A model generated the notes under the pieces. It was not told the DNA's origin. It saw only the letters and a list, made by a program, of their open reading frames with translations, and did no database searches. From the NCBI GenBank assembly GCA_002796345.1, contig PCXC01000017.1:1-51780 (forward strand): a DNA stretch of 51,780 nucleotides, in the 5' to 3' direction. Of this stretch, positions 9,056 through 17,382 are shown piece by piece (positions within the stretch are counted from its first letter, which is position 1; the number at the start of each line of letters is the position of its first letter). Made by a program: the position numbers and the translations under genes. The DNA is from Deltaproteobacteria bacterium CG11_big_fil_rev_8_21_14_0_20_42_23 (lineage in GTDB: Bacteria; UBA10199; 2-02-FULL-44-16).

Positions 9056-9610
9056 ATGGCACTCATGCATTCAACCGAAATGATGATTGGAGAAAAAGCT
9101 CCATCGTTTTCACTTTTGGGCACAGATGACAAAACACATAGCTTTGCTGGTTTACTCAACGGCAAAAAAGCGGCTGTGATTATGTTCATCTGCAATCATT
9201 GCCCTTATGTAAAAGCGCACTTCAGACGCATTGCACAACTTGCAGAAAAATATCTTCACAAAGAAGTTGCTGTGATTGGCATTAATCCAAATGATGAAAA
9301 TGTTTACTCCGAAGATTCATTCGAAAACATGAAAAAAATTGTAGTGAAACACCATTTTGTTTTTCATTATCTTCGAGATGACCAGCAAACCGTTGCAAAA
9401 GCTTACAATGCTGTCTGCACTCCAGAATTTTTTGTCACTGATGCAAATGGCATCATTCGTTTTCATGGTGCCTTCGATGATAATTGGAAAGATGAAGCCG
9501 AAGTAACAACACGCTATTTGGAAAACGCCATCGAAGATATTCTTGCTGGAAGAGAAGTAAAAGAGGTCACTCCACATTCTATGGGCTGCTCAATCAAATG
9601 GAAAAGTTGA
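9056..9610 (+). CDS. Thioredoxin-fold (peroxiredoxin-like, AhpC/TSA-type) protein
   Basis: The 184 residues form a redoxin domain: GEKAPSFSLLGTDDKTHSF at the N-terminus, a central FICNHCPYVKAH active-site loop with two cysteines spaced CxxC, and TPEFFVTDANGIIRFHGAFDD with the cis-proline preceding the strand. This matches the thioredoxin-family group related to peroxiredoxins whose signature is CNHCPY. There is no signal peptide, so a cytoplasmic thiol reductase or peroxidase role is inferred. A further Cys lies in the SMGCSIKWKS tail that is typical of this group. AAGGAGG sits 5 bases before the ATG; an alternative ATG three codons in is less well placed. The stop is one base from the next start, implying translational coupling. 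Confidence 0.85.
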   Translation: MALMHSTEMMIGEKAPSFSLLGTDDKTHSFAGLLNGKKAAVIMFICNHCPYVKAHFRRIAQLAEKYLHKEVAVIGINPNDENVYSEDSFENMKKIVVKHHFVFHYLRDDQQTVAKAYNAVCTPEFFVTDANGIIRFHGAFDDNWKDEAEVTTRYLENAIEDILAGREVKEVTPHSMGCSIKWKS

Positions 9611-9611
9611 A

Positions 9612-10523
9612 ATGAAAATTTTTCTCACCCTTTTACTTTTTCTTTTTTCTGCACCTCTCTTTGCAAACACTGTTATTCCTTACCATTACCACGGAGATGG
9701 AAAATTTCAGCTTCGCAGCAATCATACAACGCAACATTTTGAAGGAAAGTTTCGAAATGAAGATGGAAGCTACAATGAAGCTGCACTCAAAAAAATAAAT
9801 CTTGTTTTTCAAGCTAACTACAACAACCCGGAAACCCGCATCAGCATTAGACTTCTTGAGTTTATCGATTTTCTTCAAGACCACTTTCACGGTGGAACCA
9901 TCACACTAAGTTCGGGATATAGAAATCCTGTTTACAATCAAAATTTGCGGAACAATGGCAAACTTGCAGCAAAGGCATCGTTGCACCAGTATGGCATGGC
10001 CGCCGATTTAAAAATTCAAGGCGTTTCTTCCAAAAAAATATGGGAATACATGCGAGAGATTTCCTTTGGTGGCGCTGGATATTACGGCGGAGAGTATATT
10101 CACGTTGATACCGGCCCTGCCAGATTTTGGGATCAAAATACGTCAAAAGTAGGAACTGATATTTCAGATGATAACAAACTTTTAATTCTCGTTCCCGAAA
10201 AAGATTTCTACTTGTCCGAAAAAAATATAACGGTAAAAGTTGTGCGCGTTACTTCATGGCCACTTTTTCTTTCTTCACACTTCACACTGATAAACAAAGA
10301 TGGAACAAAGAAAAAAAAGAAGGAAATAAAACTTGTATTGGGAGAAAAAAAAGCAGAAGAGTGTCTTGAATTTCACACTGTAAAAAGTGTAAGCAATCTT
10401 CTTTTTGAACTTCCAAAAAAAGTAAAGGCAGGCTCATACTCGCTTATAGCAAGGGTTTGCAAGCGAGACAACGTTGACACTCCAAGCGAAATTGAAACAA
10501 CTTTATTGAGGATAGCACCTTGA
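9612..10523 (+). CDS. Exported M15-type (DUF882/YcbK-like) zinc peptidase
   Basis: A signal peptide (residues 1-18, ending LFA-N) exports this 303-residue protein to the periplasm. Residues about 75-180 carry the D-Ala-D-Ala peptidase-like fold of DUF882/M15: LSSGYRNPVYNQ, then SLHQYGMAADL with His and Asp ligands (the SxHxxGxAxD motif), then YIHVDTG with the last His. Known members cut or bind cell-wall peptides, so peptidoglycan trimming is likely. The C-terminal 120 residues form a lysine-rich beta-type extension with two cysteines, unlike the short family members. The gene starts right after the redoxin gene and overlaps the next by 4 bases. Confidence 0.8.
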   Translation: MKIFLTLLLFLFSAPLFANTVIPYHYHGDGKFQLRSNHTTQHFEGKFRNEDGSYNEAALKKINLVFQANYNNPETRISIRLLEFIDFLQDHFHGGTITLSSGYRNPVYNQNLRNNGKLAAKASLHQYGMAADLKIQGVSSKKIWEYMREISFGGAGYYGGEYIHVDTGPARFWDQNTSKVGTDISDDNKLLILVPEKDFYLSEKNITVKVVRVTSWPLFLSSHFTLINKDGTKKKKKEIKLVLGEKKAEECLEFHTVKSVSNLLFELPKKVKAGSYSLIARVCKRDNVDTPSEIETTLLRIAP

Positions 10524-11419
10524 TACTCAAAAAAATTCAGAATGATGAATTAAGAGCTATTGTTTATATGCTGTCTTCAGCTTTTCTCTTCAATCTTACA
10601 TGGATGGGAGTGAAAGGTTTGCAAAATGAACTTCCTCTTTTCGAACTCATTTTTTTTCGCTCATTTATTTCTCTTCTTTTCCTTCTTCCTTTCACCATAA
10701 AGCATTCAAAAACCTTGAAGGCAAAACAAGGATGGCTGCTTTTTGCTCGCTCTCTCTTTGGCCTTATTGGAATGGGGCTTAATTTTTTCGCCCTTCCCTT
10801 TCTTTCGCTTGGCGATCTCACTGCCGTCTTCAACACACTTCCCATCATCATGGCTCTCTTAGCGCCATTTCTTTTGAAGGAACGCTTCAATCCAAAGCGT
10901 TTTTGGTTGATTGTCATTTCATTTATTGGAGTGTGTCTTGTGGTGAAACCTGGCCACAGTCATTTCAGCATTGCCTCTCTTATGCCTTTAACAGCTGCGT
11001 TTGCGGTTGCTCTCTCTATGATTTTCATCCGAAAACTGAATAAGCAAAACACAAGCTACATCATCGCCTTCTACTTCACACTTTTTGCCAGTATTTTTTC
11101 GCTCCCCTTTTGCATCGCCAACTTTGTGATGCCCAATGCAGAACAATGGCTGCTTCTTTTAGAAATTGGACTCACCGTCAGCATAGCCCAAGTTTTGCTC
11201 ACCAAAGCCTACATCTGCGCCGAGGCCTCGTTTGTTGCGCCCTTCGGCTACAGCTCTGTACTTTGGGCTTATTTGGGAGGCATGATGTTCTGGAACGAGG
11301 TTCCCGATCTTCTCACGCTTGCTGGGGTTATTTTCATTACGAGCTCCGGCATTCTAATTATGAGGCAAAGTAAACGGGAAAAGCTTGTTCCAGCTGGAAT
11401 ACCAGCTTTAAAGACCTAG
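10520..11419 (+). CDS. EamA-family (drug/metabolite superfamily) permease
   Basis: This 299-residue integral membrane protein has about ten hydrophobic helices arranged as two EamA repeats. The first contains the FFRSFISLLFLLPF segment and a short loop typical of DMT carriers. The second contains FVAPFGYSSVLWAYLGGMMFWNEVP, near the end of which the family has its conserved glycine/glutamate pattern. Substrate cannot be inferred; family members export amino acids, nucleosides or other metabolites. The likely start is TTG at 10520, sharing TTGA with the stop of the M15 gene, which implies translational coupling. A T-tract follows the stop (11432-11439), but I do not see a convincing stem before it. 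Confidence 0.82.
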   Translation: MILKKIQNDELRAIVYMLSSAFLFNLTWMGVKGLQNELPLFELIFFRSFISLLFLLPFTIKHSKTLKAKQGWLLFARSLFGLIGMGLNFFALPFLSLGDLTAVFNTLPIIMALLAPFLLKERFNPKRFWLIVISFIGVCLVVKPGHSHFSIASLMPLTAAFAVALSMIFIRKLNKQNTSYIIAFYFTLFASIFSLPFCIANFVMPNAEQWLLLLEIGLTVSIAQVLLTKAYICAEASFVAPFGYSSVLWAYLGGMMFWNEVPDLLTLAGVIFITSSGILIMRQSKREKLVPAGIPALKT

Positions 11420-11518
11420 AGAGAAGCCTCGTTTTTTTTCTAACCAGCCCGGAAACGCTTGCCTTTCCTAGCTTTCCATGGCATAGCACCTCGGACTTTT
11501 CTTAAAAGGAGTGGCCAT

Positions 11519-12007
11519 ATGAAACGTTTTACCTTTCTCGTTTTGTTCCTTATTTCTAGCTCATTTTTGGCTTGTAATGCCGCCAGATGCCCCGAAACAG
11601 AAACCATCGTAAAAGTAGTGTTGCTTAAAGACATCAACTTTGCCTTCGACCGCGCCGACCTCCTTCCATCGGCGGTTACTCTTTTGGAAGAAAACCTTGA
11701 GTTGCTTCAAAAAGATCCCAATCTTCTCGTTCGCATTGAAGGCCATTGCGATTATCTTGGCAGCGATGCTTACAACCAAAACCTTTCAGAGCGCAGAGCA
11801 GCAAGTGTTCGCAATTATTTTGTAGGACAAGGTTTAGACTTCAGCCGTTTTGCCATTTTTGGTTATGGAAGAACACGCCCCATCGCACCTAACGATACCG
11901 ACGAAGGCCGTGCAAAAAATAGACGCGTTGAATTGAAAATTGTAAGACCAGGAGAAGTGCTCCACTGGCCATTCACCCGTCTCCCACAAAACAATTCCGG
12001 GAATTGA
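11519..12007 (+). CDS. OmpA/Pal-type peptidoglycan-binding lipoprotein
   Basis: The 162-residue protein starts with a lipoprotein signal (lipobox SFLAC, Cys19) and continues directly into an OmpA-like domain: KDINFAFDRADLLPSA, then VRIEGHCDYLGSDAYNQNLSERRA, then RTRPIAPNDTDEGRAKNRRVE. These contain the Asp and Arg residues that hold diaminopimelate in Pal and OmpA proteins. It is therefore expected at the inner face of the outer membrane, tethered to peptidoglycan. It resembles Pal, but there are no tol genes nearby, so I leave the symbol blank. AAAAGGAG lies 7 bases before the ATG at 11519. A MITE-like inverted repeat begins right behind the gene. Confidence 0.85.
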   Translation: MKRFTFLVLFLISSSFLACNAARCPETETIVKVVLLKDINFAFDRADLLPSAVTLLEENLELLQKDPNLLVRIEGHCDYLGSDAYNQNLSERRAASVRNYFVGQGLDFSRFAIFGYGRTRPIAPNDTDEGRAKNRRVELKIVRPGEVLHWPFTRLPQNNSGN

Positions 12008-12010
12008 TTT

Positions 12011-12180
12011 TGAATTGGGGAAAAATATTCTTCCCTTTGCGTCGCTCTGAAATTTCCGCTCAAGCGCCACGGAAATTTCATCCAACATTTCGGCCTTCAT
12101 CATTTTCTTTATGGCTGTTAAAGAGATGAAGGCCTCAAAAGTGCGCTCTCACAAAGGGAAGAATATTTTTCCTGAGTTGG
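12011..12180. repeat. MITE-like nested inverted-repeat element
   Basis: Perfect 21-bp terminal inverted repeats (12019-12039 and 12152-12172) enclose two internal hairpins: 11-bp arms 12048-12058/12070-12080 and 10-bp arms 12092-12101/12125-12134. Immediately outside the termini lie TGAATTGG (12011-12018) and TGAGTTGG (12173-12180), identical at 7 of 8 positions, like an aged target-site duplication. No ORF of note is inside. It sits between two convergent genes, so it could also act as a transcription end. The mobile-element reading is inference. Confidence 0.6.
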
Positions 12181-12232
12181 AAATGAATACCGCTGCATTA
12201 AAGCACAAAACCTACTAAATTTAGACGCCGCT

Positions 12233-13417
12233 TTATCGATCTTTCAAATAAGTCTTAATTCTTTTTGCGGCTTCTTTGCATTCTTCAACACTGGGCACAA
12301 GCGCTAGACGCACAAAGCCTTCGCCAGGGTTCACTCCTCGCACTTCGCTACTCACCCAATTTCCTGGCGTTGTTACCATGGCAATGTTGGGATCAAGCAA
12401 TTTTTGCGCAAACTCTACAGATGTCATCCCTTTTGGAACAGGTTGCCACATGTAAAGCGTTGCTTCTGGTTTACACTCTGGTAAACCCGCATCAACAAAG
12501 GCTTCAACGATAATGTCGCGTTTTGTTCGGTACAAAGCTCGCAACTCTTCCACATGCTTTTCATCCGAAAGTGCTGCAATGGCTGCATCCTGGATGAAGG
12601 TAGCTGCACCTGAATCAACATTGGTTTTTAATTTTTTAAAGGCATCAATAATCCGTGCATCACCTGCACACCAGCCAATGCGATAACACGTCATGCAACT
12701 TCGTTTAGAAAGCGACTGAAAAACAACCACACCTTCTTTTGCAATTTCTAAAATGGAAAGTGGTTTTTCAGTTCCAAAATAATTTTCGGTATAAGGTTCA
12801 TCCGAAGCGATGATGATGTTGTGCTTTTTCCCAAACGCTACAAGTTCTTCATAAAATGCTCGCGATGCCAAAACACCTGTTGGATTGTTAGGATAATTCA
12901 CCCACATAATTTTTGCGCGCTTACAAATATCTTCTGGAATCTCATCAAGTTTTGGCAAAAAATTATTTTCAGGAAGAAGATTCACATAATACACTTCGCC
13001 CTCGGCAAACTGAGTTCCTCTGGTGTATGGCGGGTAGCCGGGGTTTGGAACAATTACTACGTCACCAGGATTTACAAAAGCTTCGGCAAAATTAAACACA
13101 GCTTCTTTCGAACCAACCGAAGATGCAATTTCAGTTTTTGGATTTAGCTCAACGCCAAAACGCGCCTTGGTCCACTTTGCAATGGCTTCACGATATTCAA
13201 GTGAGCCAATATAACTTGGATAGCCCGCACTTTTTCGCACGTCACTTGCTTCTTTCAAGGCTGCTCGAATAATTTCTGGCGTAGGTTCACTAGGGTCACC
13301 AACGCCAAAGTCGATGGGATTAATACCTTGCTCTTTCAACTCAGCAACTTTTTTATCCACCTCGGCAAATGCATATCCAGTAAGAGCTGCAAGTCTTTTT
13401 GAAACTTTAATTTCCAT
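12233..13417 (-). CDS. dapL: Class I/II aminotransferase, probable LL-diaminopimelate aminotransferase
   Basis: A fold-type I PLP enzyme of 394 residues. It shows FGVGDPSEPTPE at the N-terminus, NPGYPPYTRG in the substrate region, NYPNNPTGV with the PLP-stacking Asn, SDEPYTENYFG with the PLP Asp, the Schiff-base lysine in SLSKRSCMTCYRIGW with the phosphate-binding Arg, and a C-terminal GEGFVRLALV with the carboxylate-binding Arg. LL-DAP aminotransferases convert tetrahydrodipicolinate directly to LL-diaminopimelate. The next gene upstream is lysA, which supports this assignment, but DapC-like or general aspartate aminotransferase activity remains possible. The segment after the Lys (RSCMTCY) departs from the usual TYNMTGW. 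The start is the ATG at 13417, 5 bases after AAGGAG; two preceding in-frame GTG codons overlap that site. Confidence 0.8.
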   Translation of the reverse strand: MEIKVSKRLAALTGYAFAEVDKKVAELKEQGINPIDFGVGDPSEPTPEIIRAALKEASDVRKSAGYPSYIGSLEYREAIAKWTKARFGVELNPKTEIASSVGSKEAVFNFAEAFVNPGDVVIVPNPGYPPYTRGTQFAEGEVYYVNLLPENNFLPKLDEIPEDICKRAKIMWVNYPNNPTGVLASRAFYEELVAFGKKHNIIIASDEPYTENYFGTEKPLSILEIAKEGVVVFQSLSKRSCMTCYRIGWCAGDARIIDAFKKLKTNVDSGAATFIQDAAIAALSDEKHVEELRALYRTKRDIIVEAFVDAGLPECKPEATLYMWQPVPKGMTSVEFAQKLLDPNIAMVTTPGNWVSSEVRGVNPGEGFVRLALVPSVEECKEAAKRIKTYLKDR

Positions 13418-13429
13418 CACCACTCCTTG

Positions 13430-14677
13430 TTAAAACCACTTTGGCATGTGAATAAGTGCACATAAATCTTCAACTGTTTGACGTTTGCGAATAAGTGCAT
13501 GCTGCCCGTTATTCACCAAAACTTCAGCTGCCTGCAACCTTCCGTTGTAAGGATAGCTCATGCAAAAACCATAAGCTCCACAATTTTCAACCACGATAAG
13601 ATCGCCACATGCTAACGGCGGCAACATTCTCTCTTTGCACCACACGTCGGTATTTTCGCACAACTGTCCTGTGATATTTGTGGGAACTCGCTTTTGATTT
13701 TCTTTTCCATTCACGCGAATGTGATGGTAGGCATCATACAAAACAGGACGCATTAATAAATTGAAACCGATGTCGGTTCCTACAAAACGTTGATAGCTTT
13801 CTTTAACAGCATGCACGCGACCCAAGAGAAAACCAGCATCGCCCACAAAATATCGGCCGGGTTCCATCATGAGGCGCGGCGGGGTAAGCGAGTATTCATC
13901 ACACTTAGCGAGGAAGGCATTCACCACAAGTTCTGCAGTTTTTTCTATATCAAGTTCAGGTTCTTCGGGAAGATAAGGAATGCCAAGTCCGCCACCAAGA
14001 TTTACGAATGAAAATTGAATGCCCAGTTCTTTTGCAGTTCTGCCCACCACATCCATAAGCTTTAAGGTGATTTCTTCGAAATAAGCTGGATCGGTCACGC
14101 AAGAGCCGGTCATCATGTGCACACCAAATGTCTTGATGCCAGCATCTCTTGCCATTCTGTAAGCTTCAATTGTTTTTTCGTGCGGCACACCAAACTTTGC
14201 TTTGCTGCCAGCAAACACATCTTCTTCACCTACGTTGCTTTTTCCAATGCCCGGATTAATGCGAAAACAAATGGTTTCCGGCGTGCCATATTTTAAAAGT
14301 CTTGGAAGCAAAGAAATGTCATCAAGGTTAATCAGTGTTCCTTCTTCACTTGCCGCTTTCAAATCTTCCTCTGACAAATAATTCCCAGTGAAAAGAATCT
14401 TGTTCCCATTTACGCCCAATTTTTTTGCAAGTTTGATTTCATTAATGGAAGCCGTATCAATACCAACGCCTTCACTGGCAATAATGGAAGCTATAGCCAA
14501 ATTGGAATTGGACTTAATGGCGTAGAAAAGATCGAAATTATCGTAGAGCGAACGAAAGGCCTTAAACACACGCTGAACATTACTGCGAATACGCGCCTCG
14601 TCGTAAACATAGAGTGGAGTGCCATATGTCGTCGCCAGCTCGCTTACAGCAATGCCACCAAGGTGAATCTGTTCCAT
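13430..14677 (-). CDS. lysA: Diaminopimelate decarboxylase
   Basis: This enzyme catalyses the last step of lysine synthesis, meso-diaminopimelate to L-lysine plus CO2, with PLP. The 415 residues match LysA: FYAIKSNSN with the PLP lysine, VHMMTGSCV, the glycine-rich VNLGGGLGIPY, EPGRYFVGDAG, then C-terminal CENTDVWCKERMLPPLACGD and NCGAYGFCMSYPYNGR, which complete the active site across the dimer. GAGGAAAGT precedes the ATG. It is the first gene of a pair with dapL; 12 bases separate its stop from the dapL ATG, so the two pathway enzymes are made together. A candidate promoter lies at 14714-14742. Confidence 0.95.
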   Translation of the reverse strand: MEQIHLGGIAVSELATTYGTPLYVYDEARIRSNVQRVFKAFRSLYDNFDLFYAIKSNSNLAIASIIASEGVGIDTASINEIKLAKKLGVNGNKILFTGNYLSEEDLKAASEEGTLINLDDISLLPRLLKYGTPETICFRINPGIGKSNVGEEDVFAGSKAKFGVPHEKTIEAYRMARDAGIKTFGVHMMTGSCVTDPAYFEEITLKLMDVVGRTAKELGIQFSFVNLGGGLGIPYLPEEPELDIEKTAELVVNAFLAKCDEYSLTPPRLMMEPGRYFVGDAGFLLGRVHAVKESYQRFVGTDIGFNLLMRPVLYDAYHHIRVNGKENQKRVPTNITGQLCENTDVWCKERMLPPLACGDLIVVENCGAYGFCMSYPYNGRLQAAEVLVNNGQHALIRKRQTVEDLCALIHMPKWF

Positions 14678-14713
14678 ACTTTCCTCGTTTCTACCTTAAG
14701 ATTCAAGCGCTTG

Positions 14714-14742
14714 CTACTAGTGAACTCACGCGAAAATGGCAA
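14714..14742 (-). promoter_or_regulatory. Candidate promoter for lysA-dapL
   Basis: On the minus strand TTGCCA (14742-14737), a 17-base spacer and TAGTAG (14719-14714) lie about 37 bases before the lysA start. The -35 is good and the -10 is weak, like others in this window. Confidence 0.35.
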
Positions 14743-14807
14743 GTTTTTCTCCTTTCTCTTCCAGCAGCAAAAAACACTGCAAAAATGAAGGGGCTCGTAA
14801 TTCTTTA

Positions 14808-14836
14808 TTGACACTTTCTTGCACATTCTTTAGGTG
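14808..14836 (+). promoter_or_regulatory. Candidate promoter inside the lysA-ATP-grasp gap
   Basis: A perfect TTGACA (14808-14813), a 17-base spacer and TAGGTG (14831-14836). The same -10 hexamer and spacing occur before nuoA. No protein gene follows before the terminator at 14981-15006. Confidence 0.35.
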
Positions 14837-14842
14837 TCCAAA

Positions 14843-15006
14843 AAATGTTAATTTCTCTTTCCCCCTAGAGGAGGTTGTAAAGGAATTGAATAATTTTTCA
14901 CCGCACCCAGCTACCGATACAAACTTTTTCTCGTCTTCCGCGGAAAATGCGTCTTTGTCACCCTTATCTTCAAGCACCTGAAGCGGTTTTGGGAAAACGC
15001 TTTTTT
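14843..15006 (+). ncRNA. Candidate small transcript in a 439-base gene-free gap
   Basis: The gap 14678-15116 separates divergent genes. Within it, a TTGACA-17-TAGGTG promoter would start a transcript near 14843, and a rho-independent terminator ends it near 15006, giving roughly 165 bases. A seven-codon reading frame (ATG 14845, stop 14866) and an AGGAGG with no good start after it lie inside. It could be an sRNA, a leader-peptide region or nothing. The evidence is only the promoter-terminator pairing. Confidence 0.25.
14981..15006 (+). terminator. Rho-independent terminator
   Basis: Arms AAGCGGTTTT and AAAACGCTT (one bulged G) with a GGG loop are followed by a run of six T (15001-15006) on the plus strand. 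No annotated gene lies upstream on this strand, which is why a short transcript is suspected. Confidence 0.55.
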
Positions 15007-15116
15007 AGACCACTTTTAATCTAGTCTTTTTCTTCACCTTTTGAATGTTCATTGCGCATCCTTGAACTTGGATTCGCATTTAACTTTAGACATGCTCTAA
15101 AGGAAGGAAAAAGAAA

Positions 15117-16409
15117 ATGCACATACCCGTTGCAATAACTTCTGCGGCACCTGCAACTCTTTTTGTAGTTGCGCCTGGTCTTCCAGGCATGCCGCGTTCT
15201 AACTATACTGATAATCTTGTTGCTATGACTCGTGCAGCGAAAAGCTATGGTGCACAGCTTGTTCCTGTTCTTCCCACTAGCTTTAAAGGCTCGCTTCCTC
15301 CAGAAATATCACCGCCCCTTTTACTAGATGCACCACATCGTGGAGACGAGCTTGCTCGAGCAGCAAGAACGCATGTACCCCGGGTAACGCAGATCCTTCC
15401 TCTTCGGGAAGCGATGGTTATTCCTGCAGCGCAGGCTTCTTCTGAACTGACACTTGAAGATCCCGTTCCTGCTCTTGCGGCCTTAAGGGCAAGAGATAAG
15501 CTCACCATGAAAACAGCACTAATGGCTGCAGGCCTTGATGTGGCTGATTTTACGGCCCTTGACACTCTGGACGGCTTAGAAGCTTTTGCACGCAAACATA
15601 ATTATCACGTGGTTGTAAAACCTCGAGAAGATGCTTCTTGCCTTGGAACACACCTCATTCACACTGAAGCAGATGTAAAACAAGTATGGGATGCCATTCA
15701 GTCTTCTGCCGAAACTTATATCGCGGAAGCTTTTGTTGATGTAGCTGCTGAATACCACAGCAATCTCATTGTCCGCGGTGGTAAAGCTGTTTTCCACGGC
15801 CTTGGAAAGTATTCATCTCCTCTTCTTCAAGATCTTTTTGCCTGCGATATCACGCGACACCTCAATCTTACACCGATTGAGGCTTCGATAAAGCAAATGT
15901 CTTTACGCGTGCTTCGAGCACTTGGCATTGAACATGAAATTGCACCTGCTCATATTGAATATTTAGTCACAAGCGATGGACGTTTACTGGTAGGTGAAGC
16001 TGCACTGCGCTTGCCCGGTGGTGCCATTGTAAGTTTATTTGAACACACAACTGGAGTAAACATGGCAGCCGCATGGATACACGCTTTGCTCAACCCCCAT
16101 TACACGGCTGAGCAAACTACGCCCCAACATGATCTTGCCAGTGAGCTGATTGGATTAAACGAAGCTGTGAAATTAGAAGAAATTCCCTCACTTGAAGCAC
16201 TTCAGCAGGAAGCCCCTGAGATTGTAGCACTTCTTCAATGGGCTGATGCAGGCGATACTATTCCAGCAGCTCTTGGGTCATCAGCAAACCGTTTTGCTTC
16301 GGTTTTTTTCAACGTTGATCCAAACAGCAATTTTGCTGACACAAGAAAAAAGGTTAGGGATCTTGTCTATGGAGGATTACGCGTGCTTCCTCTTCGCAAG
16401 GCCGTGTAA
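15117..16409 (+). CDS. ATP-grasp domain ligase of unknown substrate
   Basis: The 430-residue protein follows the ATP-grasp plan of PurK/carbamoyl-phosphate-type carboxylate-amine ligases. There is an N-terminal alpha/beta domain with clustered prolines (about 1-115). The ATP-grasp part begins at DKLTMKTALMAAGL. Next come YHVVVKPREDASCLGTH with the nucleotide-binding Lys, YIAEAFVDVAAEYHSNLIV with the adenine/ribose strand, and LLVGEAALRLPGGAIV, where the metal-binding Glu would lie. Such enzymes join a carboxylate to an amine via acyl phosphate. The substrate is not evident, and no biosynthetic partner gene is adjacent. The ATG follows AAGGAAGG. It stands alone, ahead of the HAD phosphatase gene, with about 107 bases between. 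Confidence 0.75.
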   Translation: MHIPVAITSAAPATLFVVAPGLPGMPRSNYTDNLVAMTRAAKSYGAQLVPVLPTSFKGSLPPEISPPLLLDAPHRGDELARAARTHVPRVTQILPLREAMVIPAAQASSELTLEDPVPALAALRARDKLTMKTALMAAGLDVADFTALDTLDGLEAFARKHNYHVVVKPREDASCLGTHLIHTEADVKQVWDAIQSSAETYIAEAFVDVAAEYHSNLIVRGGKAVFHGLGKYSSPLLQDLFACDITRHLNLTPIEASIKQMSLRVLRALGIEHEIAPAHIEYLVTSDGRLLVGEAALRLPGGAIVSLFEHTTGVNMAAAWIHALLNPHYTAEQTTPQHDLASELIGLNEAVKLEEIPSLEALQQEAPEIVALLQWADAGDTIPAALGSSANRFASVFFNVDPNSNFADTRKKVRDLVYGGLRVLPLRKAV

Positions 16410-16453
16410 AAATATTTGAGACATCCCCTGCTGCTGAAGGCTATGAAGAAAAT

Positions 16454-16482
16454 TTGACAAGCCCAAGTCAACCCATTAGAGC
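16454..16482 (+). promoter_or_regulatory. Candidate promoter for the secreted HAD phosphatase
   Basis: A perfect TTGACA (16454-16459), a 17-base spacer and TAGAGC (16477-16482) lie about 35 bases upstream of the start at 16517. Confidence 0.45.
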
Positions 16483-16516
16483 GAGGCTAAACTCAATTCA
16501 TCAAGGAGATTGAAAT

Positions 16517-17350
16517 ATGAAACGTTTGTTTTTCCTTTTTGTGGTAATGCTTTGCATTCTTGTTGGCAGTTCTTCGTTTGCCGCATGGAACGAAACCACC
16601 GTCCGCAAAGGCCAGCCAGAACTGCTTAAGAGCGTCATTGAAAAAGCAAGCACTACTAAAAATGCGGTAGTTGTTTTTGATTTAGATTCAACGCTACTTG
16701 ATGCGAGACTAAGAAGTCTTCGTATTTACCATGAATACGGATCTCAGTTTAACATTCCTGAACTTTTCAACGTAGAACGTAGAAATGTAGCGGGCTGGAA
16801 CTTCCGTGACCATTTTCTCAGCAGCGGAATGAAAAAAGACTTAGCGCTCAAATTGGACGAAGAGATTAAAACTTTTTGGAAACCACGATTTTTTTCAAAT
16901 GAATACGTGGCAAACTACGATATTCCTCTTCCTGGCGCTTTGGATTATGTAAATACAATTTATAAGACGGGCGCGAACATTGTTTACATTACAGGGAGAA
17001 ATGACGATTTGAAAACAGGAACCATAGCAACATTAAAGCATTTTGGTTTTCCTATCAACGTTGCGAGAACAACCCTTATCATGAAGCCTGCAAAACTAGT
17101 TCAAAAAACTGAAGGCTATACTCATGAAAAACAAAGTCAAATTGATGAAGACTACAAAATTACAGCAACGAAAAAGGCCAAAGCAATAGGAAATGTCATC
17201 GCTGTTTTTGACAATGAGCCAACTCATATCAATCTCTATTCAGATCAATTTCAAGGTGCCACTGTTGTGTTTGTCGACACCGACACAAGCCCTCTCAAAA
17301 CAAAACCTTATTCAACACTTCCGGTGATTAACGGATGGTTGATGAAGTAA
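16517..17350 (+). CDS. Secreted HAD-superfamily phosphatase
   Basis: A signal peptide (about 1-22, ending SSFA-A) precedes a HAD domain. Motif I is VVVFDLDSTLLDAR, with nucleophile Asp and acid/base Asp. Motif II is VYITGRND. A lysine before GNVIAVFDNEPTH gives motifs III and IV, the metal-binding Asp being in FDNEP. The inserted cap between motifs I and II is helical with many aromatic residues. The protein most resembles exported acid-phosphatase-like HAD proteins, so periplasmic dephosphorylation of small molecules is inferred; substrate unknown. AAGGAG lies 8 bases before the ATG. A strong UUCG-capped terminator follows 32 bases after the stop. Confidence 0.8.
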   Translation: MKRLFFLFVVMLCILVGSSSFAAWNETTVRKGQPELLKSVIEKASTTKNAVVVFDLDSTLLDARLRSLRIYHEYGSQFNIPELFNVERRNVAGWNFRDHFLSSGMKKDLALKLDEEIKTFWKPRFFSNEYVANYDIPLPGALDYVNTIYKTGANIVYITGRNDDLKTGTIATLKHFGFPINVARTTLIMKPAKLVQKTEGYTHEKQSQIDEDYKITATKKAKAIGNVIAVFDNEPTHINLYSDQFQGATVVFVDTDTSPLKTKPYSTLPVINGWLMK

Positions 17351-17382
17351 AAAGTGTTTTGAAATTTTTGCTAGAAGAAAAA

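Noticed and set aside
11420-11445. Terminator after the EamA gene
   Set aside because: Eight T are present, but no stem of useful length precedes them.
14736-14981. 81-residue plus-strand reading frame in the lysA/ATP-grasp gap
   Set aside because: Low-complexity Ser/Phe-rich translation, no ribosome-binding site at its ATG, no recognisable family; treated as non-coding.
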